From Sandaracinobacteroides sp031425455 (GTDB lineage: Bacteria; Pseudomonadota; Alphaproteobacteria; Sphingomonadales; Sphingomonadaceae), in assembly GCA_031425455.1 (NCBI GenBank), contig JANPJJ010000199.1, forward strand, positions 1 to 18,209: a stretch of DNA of 18,209 nucleotides, given 5' to 3'. Under the pieces are notes generated by a model, which did not search any database, was not told where the DNA came from, and saw nothing but the letters and a program-made list of their open reading frames with translations. Of this stretch, positions 1 through 8,529 are shown piece after piece. Every line of letters begins with the position of its first letter. The stretch's first letter is position 1. A program made the position numbers and the translations under genes.

Positions 1-5
1 CGCTG

Positions 6-1780
6 CTAGAGCAGCACCGGTTCCACCGTTCCCTGCTGATGGTCGGACAGGTTCCGGTAGTGCCCGCCGTCAATGGCGAGCAGGCTGTCGTGGTCGCCAT
101 CCTCGACAATCCGCCCGCGTTCGAAGACCAGGATGCGGTCCAGCGAGCGCACTGTCGACAGCCGGTGTGCGATCACGATCGAGGTGCGGCCCGACAGCAG
201 CGTTGCCATCGCCTGCTGGATCAGGCTTTCGGAGGTGCTGTCCAGCGAAGAGGTCGCTTCGTCCAGGATCAGAAACGGCGCGTCGGCCAGGAAGGCCCGG
301 GCCAGCGCCACCCGCTGCCGCTCTCCGCCCGACAGCTTCACCCCGCGCTCGCCCACCAGCGTGCCGTAGCCGGCCGGCAGCCGCTCGATAAAGCCGTGCG
401 CATTGGCCAGCTCCGCCGCACGCCGGATCGCAGCCATCCCGGCGCCGGGCCGGGCATAGCCGATATTCTCCGCGATCGAGCGGTGGAACAGGATCGGCTC
501 CTGCGGCACGATGGCAATGGCGCGGCGCAGGCTTTCCTGCGTCACTGTCCGTACGTCGGTGCCGCCGATCGAAAGCCGACCCTCGGTCACGTCGTGCAGA
601 CGCTGCACCAGCTTCACCAGCGTCGACTTGCCAGAGCCCGAGCGCCCCACCAGCCCGACCCGCTGGCCGGCCTCGATCTCCAGCGACAGCCCCTCGAACA
701 GCGGCGTGACCTGCCCCTTGTGCCGGAACCCCACACCCTCGAACCGGATCGTCGCGGACTGCACCGCCAGGGCCTTCGCATCCGCCGCATCGGCCACCGC
801 CGGCTGTACGCCGTGCAGCTGCACCAGCTCCTCCATCTCATTCACGGCGCGCTGCAGGTCCATGATCTGGTGCCCCATGTCCCTCAGATATCCGTGCAGC
901 ACCATATAGGCCGTGATGACATAGGCGACGTCGCCCGCACCTGCGTCGCCCTGCGTCCAGAGCAGGATGGCGCCCGCCGTCACGCCCAGCCGTAGCGCCC
1001 ACAGCAGCGCCAGCATGCCCATGTCGTTCCACACGAACCGCGACCAGGTGGCGAGCGATCTCTTGCGCCACCGCTCCAGTACCCGGTCCAGCAGCGCTTC
1101 CTCGCGCCGCTCGCCGGCAAAGGCCTCGCATTGGCGCCGACCGAATCCGCTAGCTGCCCGCCCACCCGCGTGTCCCACGCATTGGACCGGCGCGCCGCCG
1201 GCGCCAGCCACCGCGTCGAAACCGTCGCCGCCAGCACCAGATAGGCGACCGACCCCACGGCCATGGCCAGCGCCAGAACCGGCCAGCGGAACGCCATCAC
1301 CACCACGGTGCCCACAAGGGTTGCAAGGCCGGGAAGCAGCATCATCAGCACCAGGTCGTTCAGGCTGTCTGCCGCCCACATCCCGCGCGAGATCTTGCGC
1401 ACGGTGGAGCCCGCGAAACTGTCGGCGTGCCAATCTGCCGACAGGCGCTGCACATGCCCGAACGCCTCCGCCGTCACCGCCTTCATCTGCCCCGCCGTAA
1501 GCGGCAGGATCGCCGAAAGGCTTGCGAAGCGAAACAGCACCATGCCGAGCCCCAGCCCCACCATCGCCTGGAACGCGCCCCAGGCGCCGGCGGCGTCCCC
1601 GCTTGAAACACCGTCGATCATCGCGCCCGCGGCCACCGGCACCAGCACTTCGCACGCCGTCGCCGCCAGCCGCGTCCCCGCGACCGCCGCCACCAGCCCC
1701 GGCTGCCGGCGCCAGTGGCTCCAGCTGAACCGCAACACCGGCCCAAGGGCGGAACCGCCCTTTCGATTAAGTTCACTCAT
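6..1780 (-). pseudogene. ABC exporter (fused TM + ATPase), frameshifted
   Basis: This looks like a half-transporter of the ABC exporter type (MsbA/HMT/ATM-like), a membrane protein that would dimerise and use ATP to export a substrate that cannot be named. The N-terminal part, starting MSELNRKGG at 1780, reads in one frame to about 1131 and holds hydrophobic TM segments. The rest reads in another frame from about 1130 to the TAG at 6-8. That second part carries the last TM segments, Walker A GRSGSGKST (621-647), signature LSGGERQR (312-335), Walker B FLILDE (258-275) and the IAHRLST H-loop. The two parts fit end to end: GQLADSVGAN then CEAFAGERREEA, matching the family's usual NAxVKxFGAE region but a few residues short. 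Together they give about 590 residues, normal for the family. Both halves keep coding character, so a recent indel or a sequencing error are both possible. No good Shine-Dalgarno precedes 1780; an ATG at 1816 is an alternative start. Confidence 0.85.
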
Positions 1781-1833
1781 GATATGTCGTCGCGCCCGCA
1801 ACAGGCGCGCCCTCATTCCGGAATTGCAGGGGG

Positions 1834-1868
1834 CCGGCTGAAAACGACCGGCCGCGCGGGTCAGCCGG
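1834..1868. other. 8-bp inverted repeat in the exporter upstream gap
   Basis: CCGGCTGA at 1834-1841 is perfectly mirrored by TCAGCCGG at 1861-1868, with a 19-nt loop. It lies in the 204-bp gap (1781-1984) between the SDR stop and the exporter start, so it would fall in the exporter leader or the SDR trailer. No T-tract follows on either strand, so a classical terminator is not supported. The rest of this gap holds only a short palindrome at 1883-1895 and no recognisable promoter. Confidence 0.3.
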
Positions 1869-1882
1869 TCAGGGCTTCCGAC

Positions 1883-1895
1883 GCACTCGAAGTGC
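1883..1895. promoter_or_regulatory. Short palindrome, possible operator
   Basis: GCACT and AGTGC flank a 3-base centre (CGA), giving a perfect 13-bp palindrome about 100 bp upstream of the exporter start codon. The size and symmetry suit a dimeric repressor site, but in a GC-rich genome a palindrome this short can arise by chance. No regulator gene is adjacent. Confidence 0.2.
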
Positions 1896-1984
1896 TGCGA
1901 ATTCGACTGCCATGCCCGCACTCCCTTCCGAATTGGTGCAACGCCCGTAGCACAGAGGAACCCCGCCGAAAAGCCGGTGTCTGC

Positions 1985-2881
1985 CTACGCCCCACCGCCC
2001 AGCGCCGTCATCGCCTGCGCGGCCCCGGTCTCGGGCACCATCTCCCCGGCCCGGTCCCGGATCTCCGCGATCCGCGCCGCTACCGTTTCCGCCGTCATTT
2101 GGTCCGGCCCCACATGCACGCCCTTCGTCAGCGTCACATGCGCGGCCTCGAACCCGCCGCCACCGGCGTTCAGCAACACGCCATTGGGGGCCTCCTCGCT
2201 CACCAGATAGACTGCCGCCGGCACCACCGTTTCGGGGCCCATCCGGCCCAGCAGCTCGGGCGGCATCAGGTCTTCCGTCATCCGGGTCGCCGCCAGCGGC
2301 GCGATCGTGTTGGTGTGCACATTATATTTGGCGCCCTCCAGCGCCAGCGTTTTCATCAGGCCGACCAGGCCCAGCTTCGCTGCGCCATAGTTCGCCTGCC
2401 CGAAATTGCCGTACAGCCCGGACGATGAAGAGGTCATGAGGATGCGCCCATAGGCCTGCTCGCGCATCCGTTCCCACACCGCCTTGGTGCAGATGATGCT
2501 CCCCATCAGATGCACCTCGATCACCGCGCGAAAGTCGTCCAGCGTCATCTTGCTGAAGCTCTTGTCGCGCAGGATCCCGGCATTGTTCACCAGAATGTCG
2601 ATCCGCCCCCAGCGCGCGCCCACTTCGGTTACCAGCGCTTCGATCGCATCCGCGTCGGTCACGCTGGCGCCGTTCGCCATCGCCTCGCCGCCGGCGGCGA
2701 CGATCTCGTCCACTACCGCCTGCGCCGCCGTCACGCTGCTGCCCGATCCGTCCCGGGCGCCGCCCAGGTCGTTCACCACCACGCGGGCGCCGCGCGCTGC
2801 CAGGTCCAGCGCATAGGCCCGCCCCAGACCGCCGCCGGCGCCGGTCACGATGGCAACTCGATTGTCGAAGCGGATGGTCAT
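1985..2881 (-). CDS. SDR-family oxidoreductase, MFE-2/HSD17B4-like
   Basis: This 298-residue protein is a short-chain dehydrogenase/reductase. The Rossmann cofactor motif TGAGGGLGRAYA is near residues 14-25, the NNAG motif is in ILVNNAGILRDKSF, and the active site shows a serine-rich strand followed by Y-G-A-A-K. The GGGLGRAYA motif, the NAGILRDKSF stretch and the NFGQANYGAAKLGL region closely resemble the dehydrogenase domain of peroxisomal multifunctional enzyme 2 (HSD17B4). By that likeness it may oxidise a 3-hydroxyacyl-CoA with NAD in the cytoplasm. That substrate is an inference; the hydratase and SCP2 domains of the eukaryotic fusion are absent. About 40 residues extend past the usual SDR core, as in that subgroup. 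AGGGAG, about nine bases upstream, supports the ATG at 2881. It stands 97 bp from the upstream lipoprotein gene and is probably its own unit or a loosely coupled one. Confidence 0.88.
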   Translation of the reverse strand: MTIRFDNRVAIVTGAGGGLGRAYALDLAARGARVVVNDLGGARDGSGSSVTAAQAVVDEIVAAGGEAMANGASVTDADAIEALVTEVGARWGRIDILVNNAGILRDKSFSKMTLDDFRAVIEVHLMGSIICTKAVWERMREQAYGRILMTSSSSGLYGNFGQANYGAAKLGLVGLMKTLALEGAKYNVHTNTIAPLAATRMTEDLMPPELLGRMGPETVVPAAVYLVSEEAPNGVLLNAGGGGFEAAHVTLTKGVHVGPDQMTAETVAARIAEIRDRAGEMVPETGAAQAMTALGGGA

Positions 2882-2940
2882 GCAGGGCTCCCTATGGTCC
2901 GGGGCAGCCCTACCAACCCGCGCCAGCGCGCGCCAGCCTC

Positions 2941-2958
2941 GCGCCGTCCGTCAGGCGC
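2941..2958 (-). other. Weak hairpin after the glycine-rich lipoprotein gene
   Basis: GCGCC and GGCGC flank an 8-nt loop about 20 bp past the lipoprotein stop codon. It has no T-run downstream, so it could be a weak or Rho-assisted end, or simply GC-rich background. The surrounding 97-bp gap otherwise shows only the ribosome binding site of the following SDR gene. Confidence 0.2.
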
Positions 2959-2978
2959 AACTCACGCCGGCGGGCAGA

Positions 2979-3464
2979 TTACTCGGGAGGACAGGCCACC
3001 TGCTTGTCGGTGGCGATCTCATAGCAGGTGCCCGGTGCCTCACCGGCGCGCGATGCCTTGCGGATCGACGAGGCCAGCAGCCCCATGCCCGCCCCGGCGG
3101 CCGCGCTGCCACCCGTGGCCGCACCCACGGCCGCGCCGCGGGCAGCACCGCCCGCCATATTGTCCGTCCGCGCATCGTCGCCCCGCACCGCCCCGGCCGT
3201 GCCGCCCACGACCGCCCCGGTCGCCGCGCTGCCGCCGGTCGCCGCGCCGATGGCAGCCCCGCGCGTCGCGCCACTCACCGCCCCCTGCGCGGCTTCGCCG
3301 CCCTGCGTCGCGCCGGCCGTTCCGCCGACGATCGCTCCGGTCGTCGCACTGCCGCCGGTGGCTGCGCCCACGGCAGCCCCGCGGGCCGCGCCGCTACCTG
3401 TCGTGGTCTGGCAACCCGCAAGCGCAAGCGCTGCAATCGCCAGCGCGGAAACCGTCCGTACCAT
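2979..3464 (-). CDS. Glycine-zipper lipoprotein with three 40-residue repeats
   Basis: The product is 161 residues. It opens with a short lipoprotein signal, MVRTVSALAIAALALAGC, with the lipobox LAGC and acceptor cysteine at residue 18, so it should be anchored in a membrane facing the periplasm. From residue 25 it is made of three near-copies of a unit with the core GAARGAAVGAATGGSA followed by TTGAIVGGTAGA. These start at residues 25, 65 and 106; the last is truncated. Such G-x3-G and alanine-rich stretches are typical of glycine-zipper proteins, which pack helices in membranes. A C-terminal tail has two cysteines (TCYEI and VACPPE) that could form a disulfide. GGGAG, 8-10 bases upstream, fixes the ATG at 3464. 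The gene follows phoB by 65 bp with the same orientation, so it may be read through from the pho operon; a phosphate role is not shown. No function is assigned. Confidence 0.8.
   Translation of the reverse strand: MVRTVSALAIAALALAGCQTTTGSGAARGAAVGAATGGSATTGAIVGGTAGATQGGEAAQGAVSGATRGAAIGAATGGSAATGAVVGGTAGAVRGDDARTDNMAGGAARGAAVGAATGGSAAAGAGMGLLASSIRKASRAGEAPGTCYEIATDKQVACPPE
3072..3392 (-). repeat. Three in-gene tandem repeats of 120-123 bp
   Basis: Within the lipoprotein gene, unit 1 spans 3273-3392 (40 codons), unit 2 3150-3272 (41 codons) and unit 3 3072-3149 (partial, 26 codons). The protein cores GAARGAAVGAATGGSA, GATRGAAIGAATGGSA and GAARGAAVGAATGGSA differ at only a few positions, while the linkers between them have diverged more. 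Confidence 0.85.
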
Positions 3465-3529
3465 GTCGCTTCTCCCACCTCGATACAGGAAGTCTGGCAC
3501 CGCCTCGGAACCACAGCAAGCTTCGGGCA

Positions 3530-4237
3530 TCAGCTCGCCATCCGCAGCGACGTCTCGCTGTCCAGCGCATAGCCCGCCGAGCGCACTGTCCGAATGAGGT
3601 CCGGCAGATCGTCTCCGTTGATCGCCTTCCTCAGCCGGCGGATATGCACATCCACCGTGCGCTGTTCCACATACACATCGCGCCCCCACACGGCATCCAG
3701 CAGCTGCTCGCGGCTGAACACCCGTCCGGGATGCTCCAGGAAGTGCCGCAGCAGCCGGAACTCGGTCGGCCCCAGCTGCACCGGCACGCCGTCGCGCGTT
3801 ACCTTGTGGGCGCTGGTGTCCATCACCACCCCGGCATAATCCAGGTTCCCGCCGGAAAGCGCCGGGCGCAGCCGCCGCAGCAGCGCGCGAACCCGCGCCA
3901 CCAGTTCGCGCGGGCTGAACGGCTTGGTCACATAATCGTCGGCGCCGGTTTCCAGCCCGCGGATCCGATCGCCTTCCTCGGCGCGGGCGGTCAGCATGAT
4001 AATCGGCAGGCTGGCGGTCTCGGGCGCACGGCGCAGCCGGCGGCACACCTCGATCCCGGAAAGATTGGCGATCATCCAGTCCAGCACCACCACGTCGGGC
4101 CGGTCTTCCTCGGCCAGCACCAGCGCTTCTTCGCCGTCGGGCGTCGACACCACATCGAAGCCCTCCTTGTCGAGATTGTAGCGGATCAGCTCCACCAGAT
4201 TGGCGTCGTCTTCCACCAGCAGGATTTTGGGCCGCAT
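3530..4237 (-). CDS. phoB: Phosphate regulon response regulator PhoB
   Basis: This 235-residue OmpR/PhoB-type regulator would be phosphorylated by PhoR under phosphate limitation and bind Pho boxes. The receiver domain (about 1-120) shows the acidic pocket E9-D10-D11, the phosphoacceptor D53 in VVLDWM, T83 and K105 in VTKPF. The C-terminal winged helix (about 135-225) holds FRLLRHFLEHPGRVFSREQLL and the recognition region VDVHIRRLRKAI. The highly conserved proline four residues after the phosphoacceptor is an alanine here (DWMIANLSG rather than DWMLPNLSG). The start codon shares one base with the phoU stop (TGATG), so translation is coupled. The symbol rests on both the close PhoB-type sequence and the position at the end of the pst-phoU cluster. 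Confidence 0.96.
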   Translation of the reverse strand: MRPKILLVEDDANLVELIRYNLDKEGFDVVSTPDGEEALVLAEEDRPDVVVLDWMIANLSGIEVCRRLRRAPETASLPIIMLTARAEEGDRIRGLETGADDYVTKPFSPRELVARVRALLRRLRPALSGGNLDYAGVVMDTSAHKVTRDGVPVQLGPTEFRLLRHFLEHPGRVFSREQLLDAVWGRDVYVEQRTVDVHIRRLRKAINGDDLPDLIRTVRSAGYALDSETSLRMAS

Positions 4238-4956
4238 CAGTCTTCCTTCACAGCTGCGATGGTCGCGGTTTGGTCGGTCTTGGGGCGTTCGCCATAATGT
4301 TCGCCGGTCACGCTGAAGTGCACCATTTCGGCAATATTCGTCGCATGGTCGCCCACCCGCTCCAGATTCTTGGCGATGAACAGCAAATGCGCCGACGAGG
4401 TGATGTGGTGCGGATTTTCCATCATGTAGGTCAGCAGCGAACGGAACAGCGAGTTGTAGAAGTCGTCCACCTGCCGGTCGCGCTGCATCACCTGCATCGC
4501 CAGCTCGGGGTCGCGGTCCACATAGGCGTCCAGCGCGTCGCGGATCATGCCGGACGCGATCCGCGCCATTTCCGGGATGATGACAGAGGGGCCCACCGGC
4601 GCCGCCTGGGTCAGCACGGGGACGCGCTTGGCGATATTCTTGGCATAATCGCCGATCCGCTCGATGATGGCCGAAATCTTCAGGGCCGCCACGATTTCGC
4701 GCAGATCGTCCGCCATCGGGGACCTCAGCGCGATGATCGTCACCGCCTGGCGCTCGGCCTCGGTTTCCATCTGGTCCAGCTCGGCGTCGCGCGCCACCAC
4801 CAGCAGCGAGGCTTCGGCATCGCGCCGAACCAGTGCCTCGACACTGTCGTTCACCTGCGCCTCCGCAAGCCCGCCCATCTGCGCGATCAGCGAGCGAAGC
4901 TCGTCGATCTCCTGATCGAACGAGCTGACGGTATGTGCGCCTGGTCCCAATGCCAC
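4237..4956 (-). CDS. phoU: Phosphate-signalling protein PhoU
   Basis: This 239-residue all-helical cytoplasmic protein connects the Pst transporter to PhoR and keeps the regulon off when phosphate is plentiful. It has the two PhoU half-domains. Each carries the metal-binding E-R-x-G-D pattern: IIERIGDYAKNIAKR near residue 100 and NLERVGDHATNIAE near residue 210. The start is GTG at 4956, supported by GGAG about seven bases upstream, next to the pstB stop. An ATG start is not available in this frame nearby. The gap to pstB is 11 bases, and the stop overlaps phoB. The length and motifs are typical of the family, with nothing missing. Confidence 0.96.
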   Translation of the reverse strand: MALGPGAHTVSSFDQEIDELRSLIAQMGGLAEAQVNDSVEALVRRDAEASLLVVARDAELDQMETEAERQAVTIIALRSPMADDLREIVAALKISAIIERIGDYAKNIAKRVPVLTQAAPVGPSVIIPEMARIASGMIRDALDAYVDRDPELAMQVMQRDRQVDDFYNSLFRSLLTYMMENPHHITSSAHLLFIAKNLERVGDHATNIAEMVHFSVTGEHYGERPKTDQTATIAAVKED

Positions 4957-4967
4957 TCGATGTCTCC

Positions 4968-5783
<816 letters not shown>

Positions 5784-5788
5784 TTCGT

Positions 5789-7117
5789 TCACCAGCGCAC
5801 CTCGAACTTGTTGCGGAGATAGATGGCAAGGCTGTTGATCGTCAGCAGGAACGCCAGCAGCACGATGATGGCGCCGCTGGTCTTTTCCACAAAACCCCGG
5901 CTCACATTGTCGGACCAGATGAAGATCTGCACCGGCAGCACGGTCGCCGGCTGCGCCAGTCCCTGCGGCACCGACGTCAGGAAGGCCCGCATGCCGATCA
6001 TCAAGAGCGGCGCGGTCTCTCCCAGCGCGCGGGCCATGCCCAGGATCGTCCCCGTCAGCATGCCCGGCAGCGCCAGCGGCAGCACATGGTGGAACACCAC
6101 CTGCACGGGAGAGGCCCCGATCCCGAGCGCCGCATCGCGGATCGAGGGTGGCACCGCCTTGATCGAGGCCCGGCTGGCGATCACGATGACGGGCAGCGTC
6201 ATGAGGGCCAGCGTCAGCCCGCCCACCACCGGCGCCGAGCGCGGCATGTTCAGCACGTTCAGGAACACCGCCAGCCCCAGCAGGCCGAAGATGATCGACG
6301 GCACTGCCGCCAGATTGTTGATGCTGACCTCGACGATGTCGGTCCAGCGGTTTTTGGCCGCGAATTCCTCCAGATAGATTGCGGTCAGCACGCCCACCGG
6401 AAAGCTGATCAGAAGGGTGACGATGACGGTGAGGAAACTGCCCTTGAGCGCCCCCCAGATGCCGGCAAGCTCGGGGTCGACCGAATCCGCGCTGCCCAGG
6501 AAGGTCCGGTTCAGAACGGTGCGGAGCTTGCCCTCCCCTTCCAGCGTGCGCCAGGCGAAGACTTCGGCATCGTTGACCGGCCGGTCGCCCTCGGCAGCCT
6601 CCAGGTCGATCCGTCCCTTGGCAAGCTGGTCCATGTTGGACGTCGCGATCAGCCACATCGGCACCGTCCGGCCAATCACGCCGGGGTCTGCCTCCACCTT
6701 CTCGCGCAGCGCCAGCCAGGCCCCGTCCGAAACCAGTTCGGCATCGTCGCCGAAGGCGCGCTCGGCCGAGCTCGCCATCACGCCCTGGAAATTGGCCCGA
6801 GACAACAGGCGCGGGTCCGCCCTTGCCTGCTCGGCCGTCACACCCAGCAGCGCCGCGTCGAACGTCACCGGGACCAGCACCTGGGTCTGGCGAAAGCTGT
6901 TCCACCCGCTCGCAATCACCGTTACCAGCAGGAACAGCAGGAACCCGCCGGCAATCGCCAGCGCCAGCACCCCCAGCCCCTTGAAGATCCGCTCCTGGCG
7001 GTACCGCTTGCGGATGCGCGCCTGCATCGTGTCCGACGCCCACGACGTGGGCGCCGCAGAAAGCGGCATGCGGCGAAGGGCCGCCGCAGTCGACAACTCG
7101 GTCGCCATCTCAGTCAT
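5789..7117 (-). CDS. pstA: Phosphate ABC transporter permease PstA (long form)
   Basis: This is one of the two membrane subunits of the phosphate importer. At 442 residues it is much longer than the roughly 300-residue enterobacterial form. The extra part is an N-terminal TM helix (about 46-70) followed by a large non-membrane domain to about residue 225, as in the DUF3333-containing PstA proteins of alphaproteobacteria. The permease core follows, with the ATPase-contacting loop recognisable in SIRDAALGIGASPVQVVFHHV and GMARALGETAPLL. The start codon at 7117 lies eight bases inside pstC. A second in-frame ATG at 7108 is possible: GGGAGG is rather close to the first and rather far from the second. 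The gene ends next to the pstB start. Confidence 0.94.
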   Translation of the reverse strand: MTEMATELSTAAALRRMPLSAAPTSWASDTMQARIRKRYRQERIFKGLGVLALAIAGGFLLFLLVTVIASGWNSFRQTQVLVPVTFDAALLGVTAEQARADPRLLSRANFQGVMASSAERAFGDDAELVSDGAWLALREKVEADPGVIGRTVPMWLIATSNMDQLAKGRIDLEAAEGDRPVNDAEVFAWRTLEGEGKLRTVLNRTFLGSADSVDPELAGIWGALKGSFLTVIVTLLISFPVGVLTAIYLEEFAAKNRWTDIVEVSINNLAAVPSIIFGLLGLAVFLNVLNMPRSAPVVGGLTLALMTLPVIVIASRASIKAVPPSIRDAALGIGASPVQVVFHHVLPLALPGMLTGTILGMARALGETAPLLMIGMRAFLTSVPQGLAQPATVLPVQIFIWSDNVSRGFVEKTSGAIIVLLAFLLTINSLAIYLRNKFEVRW

Positions 7118-8516
7118 AGGCCTCCCGATATTTCTTCACCACCGCGAGCGCGTAGATGTTCAGCGCCAGCGTCACCAGGAACAGCACCAGCCCCAGCGCG
7201 AAGGCGGACAATGTCTTGGCGCTGTCGAACTCCTGGTCGCCTGTCAGCAATGCCACGATCTGCGCCGTGACGGTCGTCACCGAATTGAACGGGTTGGCGG
7301 TGAGATTGGCAGCGAGGCCCGCGGCCATCACCACGATCATGGTCTCGCCGATGGCGCGGCTTACGGCCAGCAGCACGCCCCCCACGATCCCCGGCAGCGC
7401 GGCCGGGATCATCACCCGGCGGATGGTCTCGGACGGGGTCGCCCCCATCGCCAGGCTGCCGTCCCGCATCGAGCTCGGAACGGCGGTCAGGGCATCGTCA
7501 GCCATCGAACTGACGAACGGGATGATCATCACGCCCATCACCAGCCCCGCCGCCAGCGCCGATTCCGAACTGGCGTCGCTGATGCCGATGGCAATGCCGA
7601 AGTCGCGCACGGCCGGCGCCACGGTGAGCGCGGCGAAGAAGCCATAGACCACGGTGGGCACCCCCGCGAGCACCTCCAGCACCGGCTTTGCCACCCGGCG
7701 AAAGCGCGGATCGGCATATTGCGTCAGGTAGATGGCCGTCATCAGCCCCAGCGGAATGGCGACGATCATTGCAAGGATCGCCCCGATGAAGATCGTACCC
7801 CAGAACAAGGGCACCGCCCCGAATGCACCCGACGAGCCCACCTGGTCGGCGCGGATCGCGGTCTGCGGCGACCAGGTCGTTCCGAACAGGAATTCGGACG
7901 GGCTCACCATCTGGAAAAAGCGGTAACTTTCGAACAGCAGGCTGGCGACAATTCCGAAGGTCGTCAGGATCGCCACCAGCGATGCGGCGACCAGCAGGAC
8001 CATCATCGACCGTTCGACCCGGGTGCGGGCGCGGAAGTCCGGCTGCAGTCGGGTCCAGCCCCACAGCCCGCCCATCAGCCCCAGCGCCAGCGCCGCGCTG
8101 CCGAACAGCAGCCCATAGCGCGCGGAAGCCGACTTCCAGGTAGCGGCGGCGGCTTCAGCATGGACATTGAAGGCGGCCGCATAGTCGCCCCGCACCAGCC
8201 CCCGCACTTCCGAAAGGAAGGCGTTGCGCTCCAGATCGCCGGTTCCGACCGCGTCGGGCGGCAGACTCGCCAGCACCTCGCGAGAGACCAGCCCGTCGAC
8301 CAGCACGGCCCAGGCCGCCAGCACCAGCAGCGCCGGCACCAGCGCCATGATGGCGACGAACGCGCCATGATAACCCGGCCTCGAATGCACGGCGCCGATC
8401 CGGCCCTGCGCCTCGCGACCGGACGCATCGGCAAAGGCCATCCCGCGTTGCCGCCCCAGCCAGAAGCCCAGCGCCGCGAGCGCCAGGACGGCGATAAAGG
8501 CAAGCCCGAGCGTCAT
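7110..8516 (-). CDS. pstC: Phosphate ABC transporter permease PstC (long form)
   Basis: This 468-residue membrane protein pairs with PstA to form the phosphate channel. The N-terminal 160 residues carry three extra hydrophobic segments (about 1-20, 50-75 and 133-155) with a soluble stretch between, absent from the enterobacterial protein but usual in alphaproteobacterial PstC. The core permease contains VLAGVPTVVYGFFAA, the coupling loop SMRDGSLAMGATPSETIRRV and VSRAIGETMIVVMAAG. A second soluble insertion (SPQTAIRADQVGSSGAFG) follows the fourth hydrophobic segment. The ATG at 8516 is 13 bases after the pstS stop, with a weak GGGGCTCGG upstream. Its 3' end overlaps pstA by eight bases. Confidence 0.95.
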   Translation of the reverse strand: MTLGLAFIAVLALAALGFWLGRQRGMAFADASGREAQGRIGAVHSRPGYHGAFVAIMALVPALLVLAAWAVLVDGLVSREVLASLPPDAVGTGDLERNAFLSEVRGLVRGDYAAAFNVHAEAAAATWKSASARYGLLFGSAALALGLMGGLWGWTRLQPDFRARTRVERSMMVLLVAASLVAILTTFGIVASLLFESYRFFQMVSPSEFLFGTTWSPQTAIRADQVGSSGAFGAVPLFWGTIFIGAILAMIVAIPLGLMTAIYLTQYADPRFRRVAKPVLEVLAGVPTVVYGFFAALTVAPAVRDFGIAIGISDASSESALAAGLVMGVMIIPFVSSMADDALTAVPSSMRDGSLAMGATPSETIRRVMIPAALPGIVGGVLLAVSRAIGETMIVVMAAGLAANLTANPFNSVTTVTAQIVALLTGDQEFDSAKTLSAFALGLVLFLVTLALNIYALAVVKKYREAYD

Positions 8517-8529
8517 CCGAGCCCCAGCC

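Noticed and set aside
1832..1852. GGCCGG and CCGGCC flanking a 10-base loop as a terminator
   Set aside because: The arms are self-palindromic GC-rich hexamers with no T-tract; the longer 8-bp repeat at 1834-1868 is the better structure and is also not a terminator.
2510..4297. A 595-codon plus-strand open frame across the SDR, lipoprotein, phoB and phoU genes
   Set aside because: It is arginine-, histidine- and proline-rich with no domain, and runs antisense to four clear genes; this is the usual mirror frame of GC-rich coding DNA.
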